Source: Actinomycetota bacterium
Lineage (GTDB): Bacteria > Actinomycetota > Actinomycetes > Actinomycetales > Microbacteriaceae
Direction: 5' to 3'
Assembly (NCBI GenBank): GCA_009703465.1
Contig: WLGC01000040.1
Location: forward strand, 1 to 7,283
DNA: 7,283 nt
Below, in pieces: positions 1 to 6,466 of the stretch. The notes under the pieces were generated by a model. The model saw nothing but the letters and a program-made list of their open reading frames with translations, was not told where the DNA came from and made no database searches. Each line of letters starts with the position of its first letter. The stretch's first letter is position 1. The translations under genes and the position numbers were made by a program.

Positions 1-1
1 A

Positions 2-127
2 GTGGATCTATAGTTGCTTGCAGAAGAATTGCGGTAGTTCACTTTGGAACTCTAGGTGCTTGGGCCCAAAGATTTGATATAAACTTTGCGTATGGGTTTA
101 GAAAAAGTGGTGGCTGAACATGCCTAA
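2..127 (+). pseudogene. pafB: 3' end of pafB, WYL-domain regulator, interrupted by four in-frame stop codons
   Basis: PafB is the partner of PafC in the actinobacterial DNA-damage response activator. Only its C-terminal end falls in this window. The frame starting at base 2 reads LLAEELR, then FTLEL, then VLGPKDLI, then TLRMGLEKVVAEHA and a TAA at 125-127. This resembles the end of the last domain of PafB proteins. Its final stop overlaps the pafC start by 8 bases (ATGCCTAA), the usual coupled arrangement. The frame is broken by TAG at 11-13, 35-37 and 53-55 and by TAA at 80-82. Each stop is one substitution from a Glu codon (G to T) or a Gln codon (C to T), and Glu fits the local sequence well. 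No frameshift is visible. It could be a decaying gene, a sequence error or a readthrough gene. The family assignment rests on about 38 residues and position next to pafC. Confidence 0.6.
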
Positions 128-1133
128 ATTAAGCGGCGGAAGCTCACTAAGCGGTGAAGATCGATTCAACCTTATGCTCTCGCTGGTTGGTTTTCTTCAA
201 AAGCGCGGCACGGTCTCTCTCGAAGAAGCAGCCAAGCACTTTGAAATTGATAAAAAGTATCTTCGCAAATTAGTTAGCTCGATAAATGACGCCAGGGCGG
301 AGGTTCGAGGTTTTGAGCATTGGTTTTTTCTTATTGACATCGATGAGCTCGAAGAAAATGAAAATCTTTGCCTAACCGAGAATCTCGTAATTGAATCATC
401 GCCAAAGCTTTCTAATCGTCAGGCTTCGGCTATCGCCGCTGGTCTGAATTACCTTGCCGCCATGCCTAACTTTAAGGACGACGCCGATCTAAAGGTTTTG
501 CAGAATCTCTTAGCTGATGGCACTCATCGTGGTCTAAATCGAATACTTGAAGTTCGCCCTGGAAGTGCGCAGGCTGGAGCAGAGCAGGTAAGAGAGGCGA
601 TTGTCTCCGGTGTTGCAATCAGCTGTGAATACATAAACCAAAAGGGCGAACGCTCGGTTCGAAAACTTGAACCCTTGAGGTTGGATCCGCGACCAGAGGG
701 TTGGTATGTTCGGGCGTTCTGTCCGCTCAATGATGGGGTGAGAAACTTCAAACTAGATCGGATGAGAACAATAGTTCTTTTGGATGAGCCAATCAGTGAT
801 GCAGCGAGGAACATTCACAGTATTGAAGATTCCGTCTACCTTTCAGCCGCTACCGACACCTCGGTTTTAGTTGAAGTTGACCCCGAGGCTTATCGGTTGG
901 TTTCTGAATTTGTTTCTGTTGCTGAACCCAGTACCCCTGGTGATGGCAAAGTTCGTGCCGAAATTAAAGTTGGTCACTTACCAAACATCGGAAAGTTGGT
1001 AGCGAGATTTGGAGGGGCTGCCAGAGTTATCTCACCACCTGAGGCTCGAAAGCAGGTACTGAATTTCGCGTTGAGGGCACTGGGGCGTGATCCTGAAGAA
1101 ACATCGAGCCAACTAAAACTTGAGGATGACTAG
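120..1133 (+). CDS. pafC: PafC, WYL-domain transcriptional activator of the DNA-damage response
   Basis: PafC pairs with PafB (separate or fused) to activate SOS-independent DNA repair genes in actinobacteria, and acts in the cytoplasm on promoters. The 337-residue length is usual for the family. Residues about 14-60 form the N-terminal winged-helix region (DRFNLMLSLVGFL, then VSLEEAAKHFEID). Residues about 90-115 carry the linker typical of PafC (VIESSPKLSNRQASAIAAGL). The WYL domain spans roughly residues 150-220, with its signature reading W195-Y196-V197-R198 followed by FKLDRM. A C-terminal WCX-type domain closes the protein. The ATG overlaps the end of the pafB frame by 8 bases. No strong Shine-Dalgarno site is seen (GGTGG about 6 bases upstream at most), which points to translation coupled to pafB. 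That is awkward, given the stops in pafB. The gene ends in TAG, followed by one codon and then the ATG of the next gene in the same frame. Confidence 0.93.
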   Translation: MPKLSGGSSLSGEDRFNLMLSLVGFLQKRGTVSLEEAAKHFEIDKKYLRKLVSSINDARAEVRGFEHWFFLIDIDELEENENLCLTENLVIESSPKLSNRQASAIAAGLNYLAAMPNFKDDADLKVLQNLLADGTHRGLNRILEVRPGSAQAGAEQVREAIVSGVAISCEYINQKGERSVRKLEPLRLDPRPEGWYVRAFCPLNDGVRNFKLDRMRTIVLLDEPISDAARNIHSIEDSVYLSAATDTSVLVEVDPEAYRLVSEFVSVAEPSTPGDGKVRAEIKVGHLPNIGKLVARFGGAARVISPPEARKQVLNFALRALGRDPEETSSQLKLEDD

Positions 1134-1136
1134 CTG

Positions 1137-1469
1137 ATGAGTACCACCTTCTGGATTCTATTTTGGTCGGGGTTGATTTTAGCTTCGCTGGTGATCAATC
1201 TGATAATTTTCAAGTCTCTCTATAACAGAGGGCTTGCGGTTCTTTTCCAATTGAACAAGGTTGCGGTGAAGTCTGCTGCCTTAGCTGAGAAAATTGGCCT
1301 AAAACCCCTTGTGCAGCGGCCTGAATCTTCCATAGATAAAGACCCGGCCATAGCCCTTTCTGCGCGAAGGAGCCTTCTAAAATCAAGGCTCAAGAAACAG
1401 CAGCAACGACAGCGTAGGCTAATAGAGTCCTTAAAGAGAAGAAAACCAACTGAAAGAAGGTTCCGCTGA
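1137..1469 (+). CDS. Unrecognised single-pass membrane protein with highly basic C-terminal tail
   Basis: I do not recognise this 110-residue protein. Residues about 5-25 (TFWILFWSGLILASLVINLI) form one hydrophobic transmembrane segment with no signal peptidase site visible. The rest is soluble and becomes strongly basic: of the last 36 residues, 11 are Arg and 5 are Lys, with a run of Gln (KKQQQRQRR) likely to be helical. The positive-inside rule places this tail in the cytoplasm. It lacks the Gly-Pro hinge of TatA/TatB, so it is not an obvious TatB despite preceding tatA. A TGAGGA at 1121-1126 lies 10 bases before the ATG and may serve as a weak ribosome binding site. The start lies 3 bases after the pafC stop and in the same frame. 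The stop shares one base with the tatA start (TGATG). A role in the Tat system or in nucleic-acid or membrane tethering is only a guess from position and charge. Confidence 0.75.
   Translation: MSTTFWILFWSGLILASLVINLIIFKSLYNRGLAVLFQLNKVAVKSAALAEKIGLKPLVQRPESSIDKDPAIALSARRSLLKSRLKKQQQRQRRLIESLKRRKPTERRFR
1453..1460 (+). promoter_or_regulatory. Ribosome binding site for tatA
   Basis: AAAGAAGG ends 8 bases before the ATG at 1469. It is one of the clearer Shine-Dalgarno-like sites in the window and supports that ATG as the tatA start, inside the end of the preceding gene. Confidence 0.5.
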
Positions 1470-1642
1470 TGCGTCTAAATGGCTGGGAATGGATCATCAT
1501 TCTTGTTATCGTCCTTTTGATTTGGGGCGGCCCTAAGCTTCCAGGGTTGGCCAAGAGCTTGGCGCAATCTCTTCGTATCTTCAAGAAGGAAATGAAGACT
1601 GATGAGAAGCCAAAGGACGAGGGAACCGCAAGCAACTCATAG
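1469..1642 (+). CDS. tatA: TatA, twin-arginine translocase pore-forming subunit
   Basis: TatA oligomers help folded proteins with twin-arginine signal peptides cross the cytoplasmic membrane after TatC recognises the signal. The 57-residue protein starts MRLNGWEWIIIL and has the family layout: a short transmembrane helix (about residues 8-20) with an acidic residue (E7) at its N-terminal edge, a Gly-Gly-Pro hinge followed by KLPGLAKSL, an amphipathic helix ending in IFKKEMK, and a short charged, disordered tail (about residues 43-57). It is shorter than many TatA proteins because the tail is reduced. The ATG overlaps the preceding stop by one base and has a Shine-Dalgarno-like site 8 bases upstream. 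The stop is TAG at 1640-1642, and tatC follows 20 bases later. TatB and TatE are related, but the short tail, the FKK motif and the tatC neighbour favour TatA. No separate tatB lies in the window; in actinobacteria it is usually encoded elsewhere. Confidence 0.9.
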   Translation: MRLNGWEWIIILVIVLLIWGGPKLPGLAKSLAQSLRIFKKEMKTDEKPKDEGTASNS

Positions 1643-1662
1643 TTGCTTTCTAGGCTTCACCC

Positions 1663-2475
1663 ATGGCTAGAACAAAAAACCCCGACGCCAAGATGAGCCT
1701 CGGTGGTCATCTTAAAGAAATTCGCAATCGGCTGTTTTTTTCTGCCATTTTCATATTTGCTGGCTCGGTTGCGGGCTGGTTTCTTTTTGCCCCCGTTTTT
1801 CAAATTCTGCAGCAGCCGATACTCGACCTTGCCTCGAAAGACGGGGTTAATGCCACGCTCAACATTGGAACTGTTGCTGGTGCGCTCGATTTACAAATTC
1901 AGGTTTCTATATTTCTTGGTGTGCTAATTTCCTCGCCAGTATGGATCTATAACCTATGGGCTTTTGTTACTCCAGGGCTTAAGCAGCGGGAGAGGCGGTA
2001 CACGCTTGGATTTGTCTTTACCGCGCTGCCGCTTTTTATTTTCGGATGTTGGTTGGCTTGGATTTCAATGCCAGGATTCGTCACGACTCTGATTGGTTTT
2101 ACACCAGATGGAACCGCGAATGTTATAAATGCGAATGAGTACATTCTGTTCACGATTCGAATCTTGCTGGTCTTTGGAATCGCATTTGTTCTGCCGGTTG
2201 TACTTGTGATGCTGAATCTAGCTGGATTGCTAAGTGCGGCAACGATTCTTAAGTCGTGGCGAATTGCCGTGTTTGTGAATGCCGTGATTGCAGCTCTTGC
2301 AACACCTACAGCAGATCCAATGTCGATGTTTTTAGTGATGATTCCTCTGGTCATGCTGTACTTCGTAGCCGCAGGAATCACATACTTAAATGATCGTCGA
2401 CGTGCCAGAAAGCTAAAGAAGATCGAAGCCGAACTAGACGATGAGATAACAATCACACAGAACTCCAATGACTGA
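1663..2475 (+). CDS. tatC: TatC, twin-arginine signal-peptide receptor subunit
   Basis: TatC is the polytopic membrane receptor for twin-arginine signal peptides and recruits TatA. The 270-residue length is normal. The N-terminal cytoplasmic motif is MSLGGHLKEIRNRL, with E19 matching E. coli E15. Six transmembrane segments can be placed at about residues 26-47, 77-100, 114-136, 160-185, 198-214 and 216-238. The first cytoplasmic loop has the signature FVTPGLKQRERR, with E110 matching E. coli E103. TPTADPMSM precedes the last helix. In helix 4 the sequence is FGIAFVLP where E. coli has FGVSFEVP, so the usually conserved glutamate (E170) is V176 here. The C-terminus is a basic then acidic cytoplasmic tail. 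Only a weak AGG at 1652-1654 precedes the ATG. The last 8 bases overlap helY (ATGACTGA). Identity is secure; the effect of V176 is unknown. Confidence 0.95.
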   Translation: MARTKNPDAKMSLGGHLKEIRNRLFFSAIFIFAGSVAGWFLFAPVFQILQQPILDLASKDGVNATLNIGTVAGALDLQIQVSIFLGVLISSPVWIYNLWAFVTPGLKQRERRYTLGFVFTALPLFIFGCWLAWISMPGFVTTLIGFTPDGTANVINANEYILFTIRILLVFGIAFVLPVVLVMLNLAGLLSAATILKSWRIAVFVNAVIAALATPTADPMSMFLVMIPLVMLYFVAAGITYLNDRRRARKLKKIEAELDDEITITQNSND

Positions 2476-4915
2476 GCCCGCGCTTTCTCCAGCCGAGCGA
2501 TTTGCGAAGGCTAGGCAAAAGTCCACCTCTCCAGAAATTCAAGAGTTTGCAAACTTACTCAAATTTCCAATGGACCCGTTCCAGGAGCAGGCCTGTGCCG
2601 CACTAGCCAAAGGTCGTGGGGTGCTGGTTGCAGCGCCTACCGGGGCAGGAAAGACCATCGTTGGCGAATTTGCCATCCACCTAGCGCTAGCCAAAACACA
2701 AAAGGTTTTTTACACCACACCAATAAAGGCTCTAAGTAATCAGAAGTTTGCTGAGTTATCAAAACGCTACGGTCCAGAACGTGTTGGTCTACTTACCGGC
2801 GACACGAATCAAAACTCAGATGCACAAATAGTTGTAATGACAACCGAAGTGCTTAGAAACATGATTTATGCGAACTCTAACTCACTTATTAGCCTTGGCT
2901 ACGTGGTGATGGACGAGGTTCACTATCTGGCAGATCGCTTTCGTGGGGCGGTTTGGGAGGAAGTTATCCTGCACCTACCAAAGGACGTAAAGATCGTTTC
3001 ACTTAGTGCGACTGTCTCTAACGCGGAAGAGTTTGGCGCATGGCTAGATGAGGTCAGGGGAGACACGGAGATTATTGTTTCCGAGATTCGCCCAGTCCCG
3101 CTGAATCAGCACGTGCTATTCAATGATGAGCTGATGGAGTTATTCGATGAGACTTCTAAGGATCCAAAGGTAAATCCTGAGTTAGCCCAGATGCACGCCA
3201 CCAAGATGCGCACCCCGGTTAATAAACCACATCGAGGACGAAGAAATGATTTCGGTAATCCACGAAATGCTCAGAAGCAAATTCATAGAATTTCCAAGCC
3301 CGAAATCGTTGACATTCTAGAAGATGAGGATTTGCTACCGGCAATCTTCTTCGTTTTCTCGCGTGCTGGCTGCGAAGCTGGGGTAAAAGCTTGTCAAAGC
3401 TCAAACATTAGATTGACCACCACCGAGGAGAAGCAAGAGATTCGTCGGTTGGTGGAGGAGAAGTGCTACAACATTCCAGACGAAGACCTGTCCACGCTTG
3501 GATACTTCGAGTGGCTCAGTGGGCTTGAACGAGGTGTCGCTGCCCACCATGCTGGAATGTTGCCAGCATTTAAAGAGGTAGTTGAAGAGCTGTTCCTTAG
3601 AAAACTAGTAAAAGTAGTTTTTGCCACAGAAACACTGGCTCTTGGAATAAACATGCCGGCAAGAACTGTGGTTCTAGAGAGATTAGATAAGTTCAACGGT
3701 GAATCACGAGTCAACCTCACGCCTGGTGAATATACACAGTTGACTGGCCGCGCCGGCAGACGAGGTATCGATACTCAAGGGCACTCAGTTATCCAGTGGG
3801 GTGCCAATCTTGATCCAAATAGCGTTGCCGGTCTTGCCAGTAAGCGCACCTACCCGTTGGTGAGCCCCTTTAGGCCTACCTACAACATGTCAGTGAATTT
3901 ACTCGAGGCATTTGGCCGAGAACGCGCCCGTGAAGTTCTCGAAACATCTTTTGCTCAATTTCAAGCCGATCGTTCCGTTGTTGGTCTAGCCAAGGGGATA
4001 CGTGAGAAACAAGCTTCCCTCGAGGGTTATGAAAAAGCTATGGAGTGCCATCAGGGAAACTTTGTTGAGTATGCCAAATTCAGAAGAGAAATAACCGACA
4101 TTGAGAGAGCGCTTGCAGCTTCAAGGGTGCGTTCTGAACGCGGCAAAGACCTCAGGCAGAGTAAGGGTCGTCACCTTCAAGAACAACGTCTGAACCAACT
4201 CAAGCGGGACGTGCGATCACACCCTTGTCATTCCTGCAGCGAGCGTGAAGCACACGCCCGATGGGGAGAGCGCTGGTTCAAGCTAAGCCGCGAACTTGAT
4301 TCCGTGATTGACCAAATTGAGGGGAGAACAAACCAGGTTGCAAAAACATTTGACAAGATTTGTGACATGCTCACCGACCTCAATTACATTCACATAGCTG
4401 ACGGGGATTACGAGGTACTTGAGGTTGGAAAAACGCTCTCCAGAATTTATGGTGAGAGAGACCTGTTGGTCTCGGAGTGTCTTCGTGGGGGAGTTTGGGA
4501 AAAACTTGATGCAGCAAGCCTTGCTGCCATGGCAGCTGCGTTGGTTTATGAAGCAAGGCGCGACGAGGAGTGGGAGCCACGATTGCCCAAGGGTGACTTT
4601 GCCGAAGTGATGCAGAACACCAGCGATATTTGGTATGACCTAGAGGAGCTTGCCCGATCACACAAACTTGGTCAAACGCCGCCACTAGATCTTTCTCTAA
4701 CCTTGCCGATTTTCCGATGGGCCAATGGAGCCAAGTTGGATTCCGTTCTCGATAGCGCAGATTTGCTAGCCGGAGATTTTATTAGGTGGACTAAGCAAAT
4801 TATTGACTTGCTTGATCAAATCGCTCAAGTTGCCGGTCCTGAACTGTCAGCTACGGCTAAGGCTGCCACCGATAAAGTAAAGCGTGGAATTGTTGCCTAC
4901 TCCTACTATGGATAA
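2468..4915 (+). CDS. helY: HelY, Ski2/Mtr4-like superfamily 2 RNA helicase
   Basis: An ATP-dependent helicase of the Ski2-like group, presumed to act on structured RNA in the cytoplasm. HelY's physiological role in actinobacteria is poorly defined. Helicase motifs are in order: an FQEQA Q-like motif at about 38-42, Walker A APTGAGKT with K62, DEVH at 149-152 (motif II), SAT at 180-182 (motif III), and QLTGRAGRRG at 424-433 (motif VI), preceded by ALGINMPARTVV. RecA-like domain 1 is about residues 38-215 and domain 2 about 280-450. A charged helical stretch with HPCHSC (C587, C590) lies at about 500-640, and a DSHCT-type C-terminal domain follows to the end. At 815 residues it is shorter than M. 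tuberculosis HelY (about 900). The ATG overlaps tatC by 8 bases. The TAA stop is followed by one codon and then the lnt ATG in the same frame. Codon use looks like that of its neighbours. Confidence 0.94.
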   Translation: MTEPALSPAERFAKARQKSTSPEIQEFANLLKFPMDPFQEQACAALAKGRGVLVAAPTGAGKTIVGEFAIHLALAKTQKVFYTTPIKALSNQKFAELSKRYGPERVGLLTGDTNQNSDAQIVVMTTEVLRNMIYANSNSLISLGYVVMDEVHYLADRFRGAVWEEVILHLPKDVKIVSLSATVSNAEEFGAWLDEVRGDTEIIVSEIRPVPLNQHVLFNDELMELFDETSKDPKVNPELAQMHATKMRTPVNKPHRGRRNDFGNPRNAQKQIHRISKPEIVDILEDEDLLPAIFFVFSRAGCEAGVKACQSSNIRLTTTEEKQEIRRLVEEKCYNIPDEDLSTLGYFEWLSGLERGVAAHHAGMLPAFKEVVEELFLRKLVKVVFATETLALGINMPARTVVLERLDKFNGESRVNLTPGEYTQLTGRAGRRGIDTQGHSVIQWGANLDPNSVAGLASKRTYPLVSPFRPTYNMSVNLLEAFGRERAREVLETSFAQFQADRSVVGLAKGIREKQASLEGYEKAMECHQGNFVEYAKFRREITDIERALAASRVRSERGKDLRQSKGRHLQEQRLNQLKRDVRSHPCHSCSEREAHARWGERWFKLSRELDSVIDQIEGRTNQVAKTFDKICDMLTDLNYIHIADGDYEVLEVGKTLSRIYGERDLLVSECLRGGVWEKLDAASLAAMAAALVYEARRDEEWEPRLPKGDFAEVMQNTSDIWYDLEELARSHKLGQTPPLDLSLTLPIFRWANGAKLDSVLDSADLLAGDFIRWTKQIIDLLDQIAQVAGPELSATAKAATDKVKRGIVAYSYYG

Positions 4916-4918
4916 GAA

Positions 4919-6466
4919 ATGAAGTTACTAGAGAGAATCTCAGTTCTTAACTGGTTCACCCGCATCGGGTTAGCCCTAGTAGGAGGCCTCAGTTCGAGTT
5001 TGGCTTTTCCTCGAGAGAACCTAAGCCCAATAATTATTGTTTCGGTTGTCGCGCTGTTTTTATCGGTTTATCAACTCAAAGTAGTACCTGCATTTGTGAT
5101 CGGCTTTATCGGTGGACTTAGCTTCTACCTGAGTCAAATCGAGTGGATGAGTCTTTACCTGGGACCGGTTCCTTGGATAGCGCTTTCCACATTGGAGGCA
5201 TTCATCTTTGCCGTTGGTATGTCTGCAGTTGCATTTGTCTGGCGGGGGCTCAGCTCCGCGAAACTTCCTAAACATTTCGGTCCGGCAATCATTTCGCTTT
5301 CACTTGCAACTATTTGGACCGCTAGGGAATGGGTATCAATTAGCTTGCCCTACGGTGGTTTTCCATGGTCCAGACTTGCCCAGACTCAATCAGACACATT
5401 CCTAGCTAAGTGGGTCTATTGGGGAGGGCTGGGTCTTCTTACTTTCGTTCTTGCTTTTATCTCCGCCTCAGTTGCAGTTGTCATTGTTGGAAGGGTAAAA
5501 CTTAGAAGTCCAGGAATGATTCCAGTTTTTGGATTTGTTCTGCTATCTCTTGCTGTTCCAGCGCTAACACAAATTGATCCTGGTGCGCAAACGGGAACAA
5601 TCAGGGTTGGTGCGGTTCAAGGAAACGCTAACGCAGGACTTTTTGCTAATCCTGAGCGAGGCAGCATTTTGAAGAATCACCTTGATGCCAGCAAGGGACT
5701 TGATAAAGGTGCTCTAGATGTAGTGGTCTGGCCAGAGAATGCCTCCGACCTCAGCCCTTACAGTGATCAATCGGCAAATAGGTTGATTACGGATTTTGTA
5801 GATAACCAAATCGGTGTGCCACTGATTTTTGGAACTATCACTCAGCGCGGTGAGAGCCTCTACAACAGTTCGATACTTTGGCGACCTGGCCTTGGGGCCA
5901 CCGATTGGTACGACAAGAAACGACCAGTACCTTTTGCTGAATATGTCCCGGACCGGGATTTTTGGTATCAGCTAGCTCCAGATCTAATTGGTCTAGTTAA
6001 CAGAGGATACGAGTTTGGTGAACGTGACGGAATTTTTGAGATTGATAAAGCCAAACTGGGCGCTTTGATCTGCTTTGAAATCGCCATAGATGACATAGGT
6101 AGGGACTTGGTTCAAAGCGGGGCGCAGGTAATTCTGTCACAAACAAATAATGCTGACTTTGGTAGAAGCGATCAAACCTTTCAGCAGGCTGCTTTCGCCA
6201 GGCTCAGAGCAATTGAGACAGGTCGAACGGTTGTAAATGTATCAACAGTTGGGGTCTCAGCCATCTTCAACGCCGATGGTTCGGTTGTATCCCAGTTACC
6301 AACTTTCGAAGCTGGGGTAATGCAACAGGAAGTGCCGCTGAGAGATTCAATCACTCCAGCAATGGCAATCGGTTCTTGGTTTGATCTATTCATAAACTTT
6401 GCCGCGTCGTTAATTCTTTTGTTAACTCTTCGATTAATTCTTACTCGTAGAAATCGCAGCCTTTGA
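4919..6466 (+). CDS. lnt: Apolipoprotein N-acyltransferase
   Basis: Lnt transfers a fatty acyl chain from phospholipid to the N-terminal cysteine of lipoproteins at the outer face of the cytoplasmic membrane. The 515-residue protein has an N-terminal membrane domain with about seven hydrophobic helices (to about residue 215), a carbon-nitrogen hydrolase domain (about 228-470) and a final transmembrane helix (about 485-508) followed by a basic end. The catalytic triad is complete: E273 in VVWPENAS, K333 in YDKKRPVPFAEYVP, and C385 in ICFEIA. These match E. coli E267, K335 and C387, and E341 and E387 match the supporting glutamates E343 and E389. The start lies 3 bases after the helY stop, with only a weak GGATAAG upstream. 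The stop overlaps the ppm1 start by 4 bases. In M. tuberculosis the Lnt-like and mannosyltransferase domains are fused as Ppm1; here they are separate but adjacent genes. Confidence 0.94.
   Translation: MKLLERISVLNWFTRIGLALVGGLSSSLAFPRENLSPIIIVSVVALFLSVYQLKVVPAFVIGFIGGLSFYLSQIEWMSLYLGPVPWIALSTLEAFIFAVGMSAVAFVWRGLSSAKLPKHFGPAIISLSLATIWTAREWVSISLPYGGFPWSRLAQTQSDTFLAKWVYWGGLGLLTFVLAFISASVAVVIVGRVKLRSPGMIPVFGFVLLSLAVPALTQIDPGAQTGTIRVGAVQGNANAGLFANPERGSILKNHLDASKGLDKGALDVVVWPENASDLSPYSDQSANRLITDFVDNQIGVPLIFGTITQRGESLYNSSILWRPGLGATDWYDKKRPVPFAEYVPDRDFWYQLAPDLIGLVNRGYEFGERDGIFEIDKAKLGALICFEIAIDDIGRDLVQSGAQVILSQTNNADFGRSDQTFQQAAFARLRAIETGRTVVNVSTVGVSAIFNADGSVVSQLPTFEAGVMQQEVPLRDSITPAMAIGSWFDLFINFAASLILLLTLRLILTRRNRSL

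Noticed and set aside
1..117. Open frame at base 1 (38 codons to TGA at 115)
   Set aside because: Its translation resembles nothing I know, while the frame at base 2 matches the PafB end and has the expected overlap with pafC.
1643..1662. Gap between tatA and tatC as a promoter or regulatory site
   Set aside because: It is only 20 bases, with no recognisable promoter elements and at most a weak AGG ribosome binding site.
1947..2468. Long open frame on the - strand opposite tatC (173 codons)
   Set aside because: It is a shadow of tatC. It has no recognisable domain and low-complexity Ser/Ala composition, and the + strand gene is certain.
3549..3569. Seven-base inverted repeat ATGCTGG/CCAGCAT with a seven-base loop in helY
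   Set aside because: It encodes the conserved HHAGMLPAF helicase segment, so codon constraint explains it. No T-run follows.
4511..4536. Overlapping palindromes (GCAGCAAG/CTTGCTGC and GCTGCCATGGCAGC) in helY
   Set aside because: They fall in an Ala/Leu-rich coding stretch where GCN codons readily create palindromes. No regulatory context is seen.
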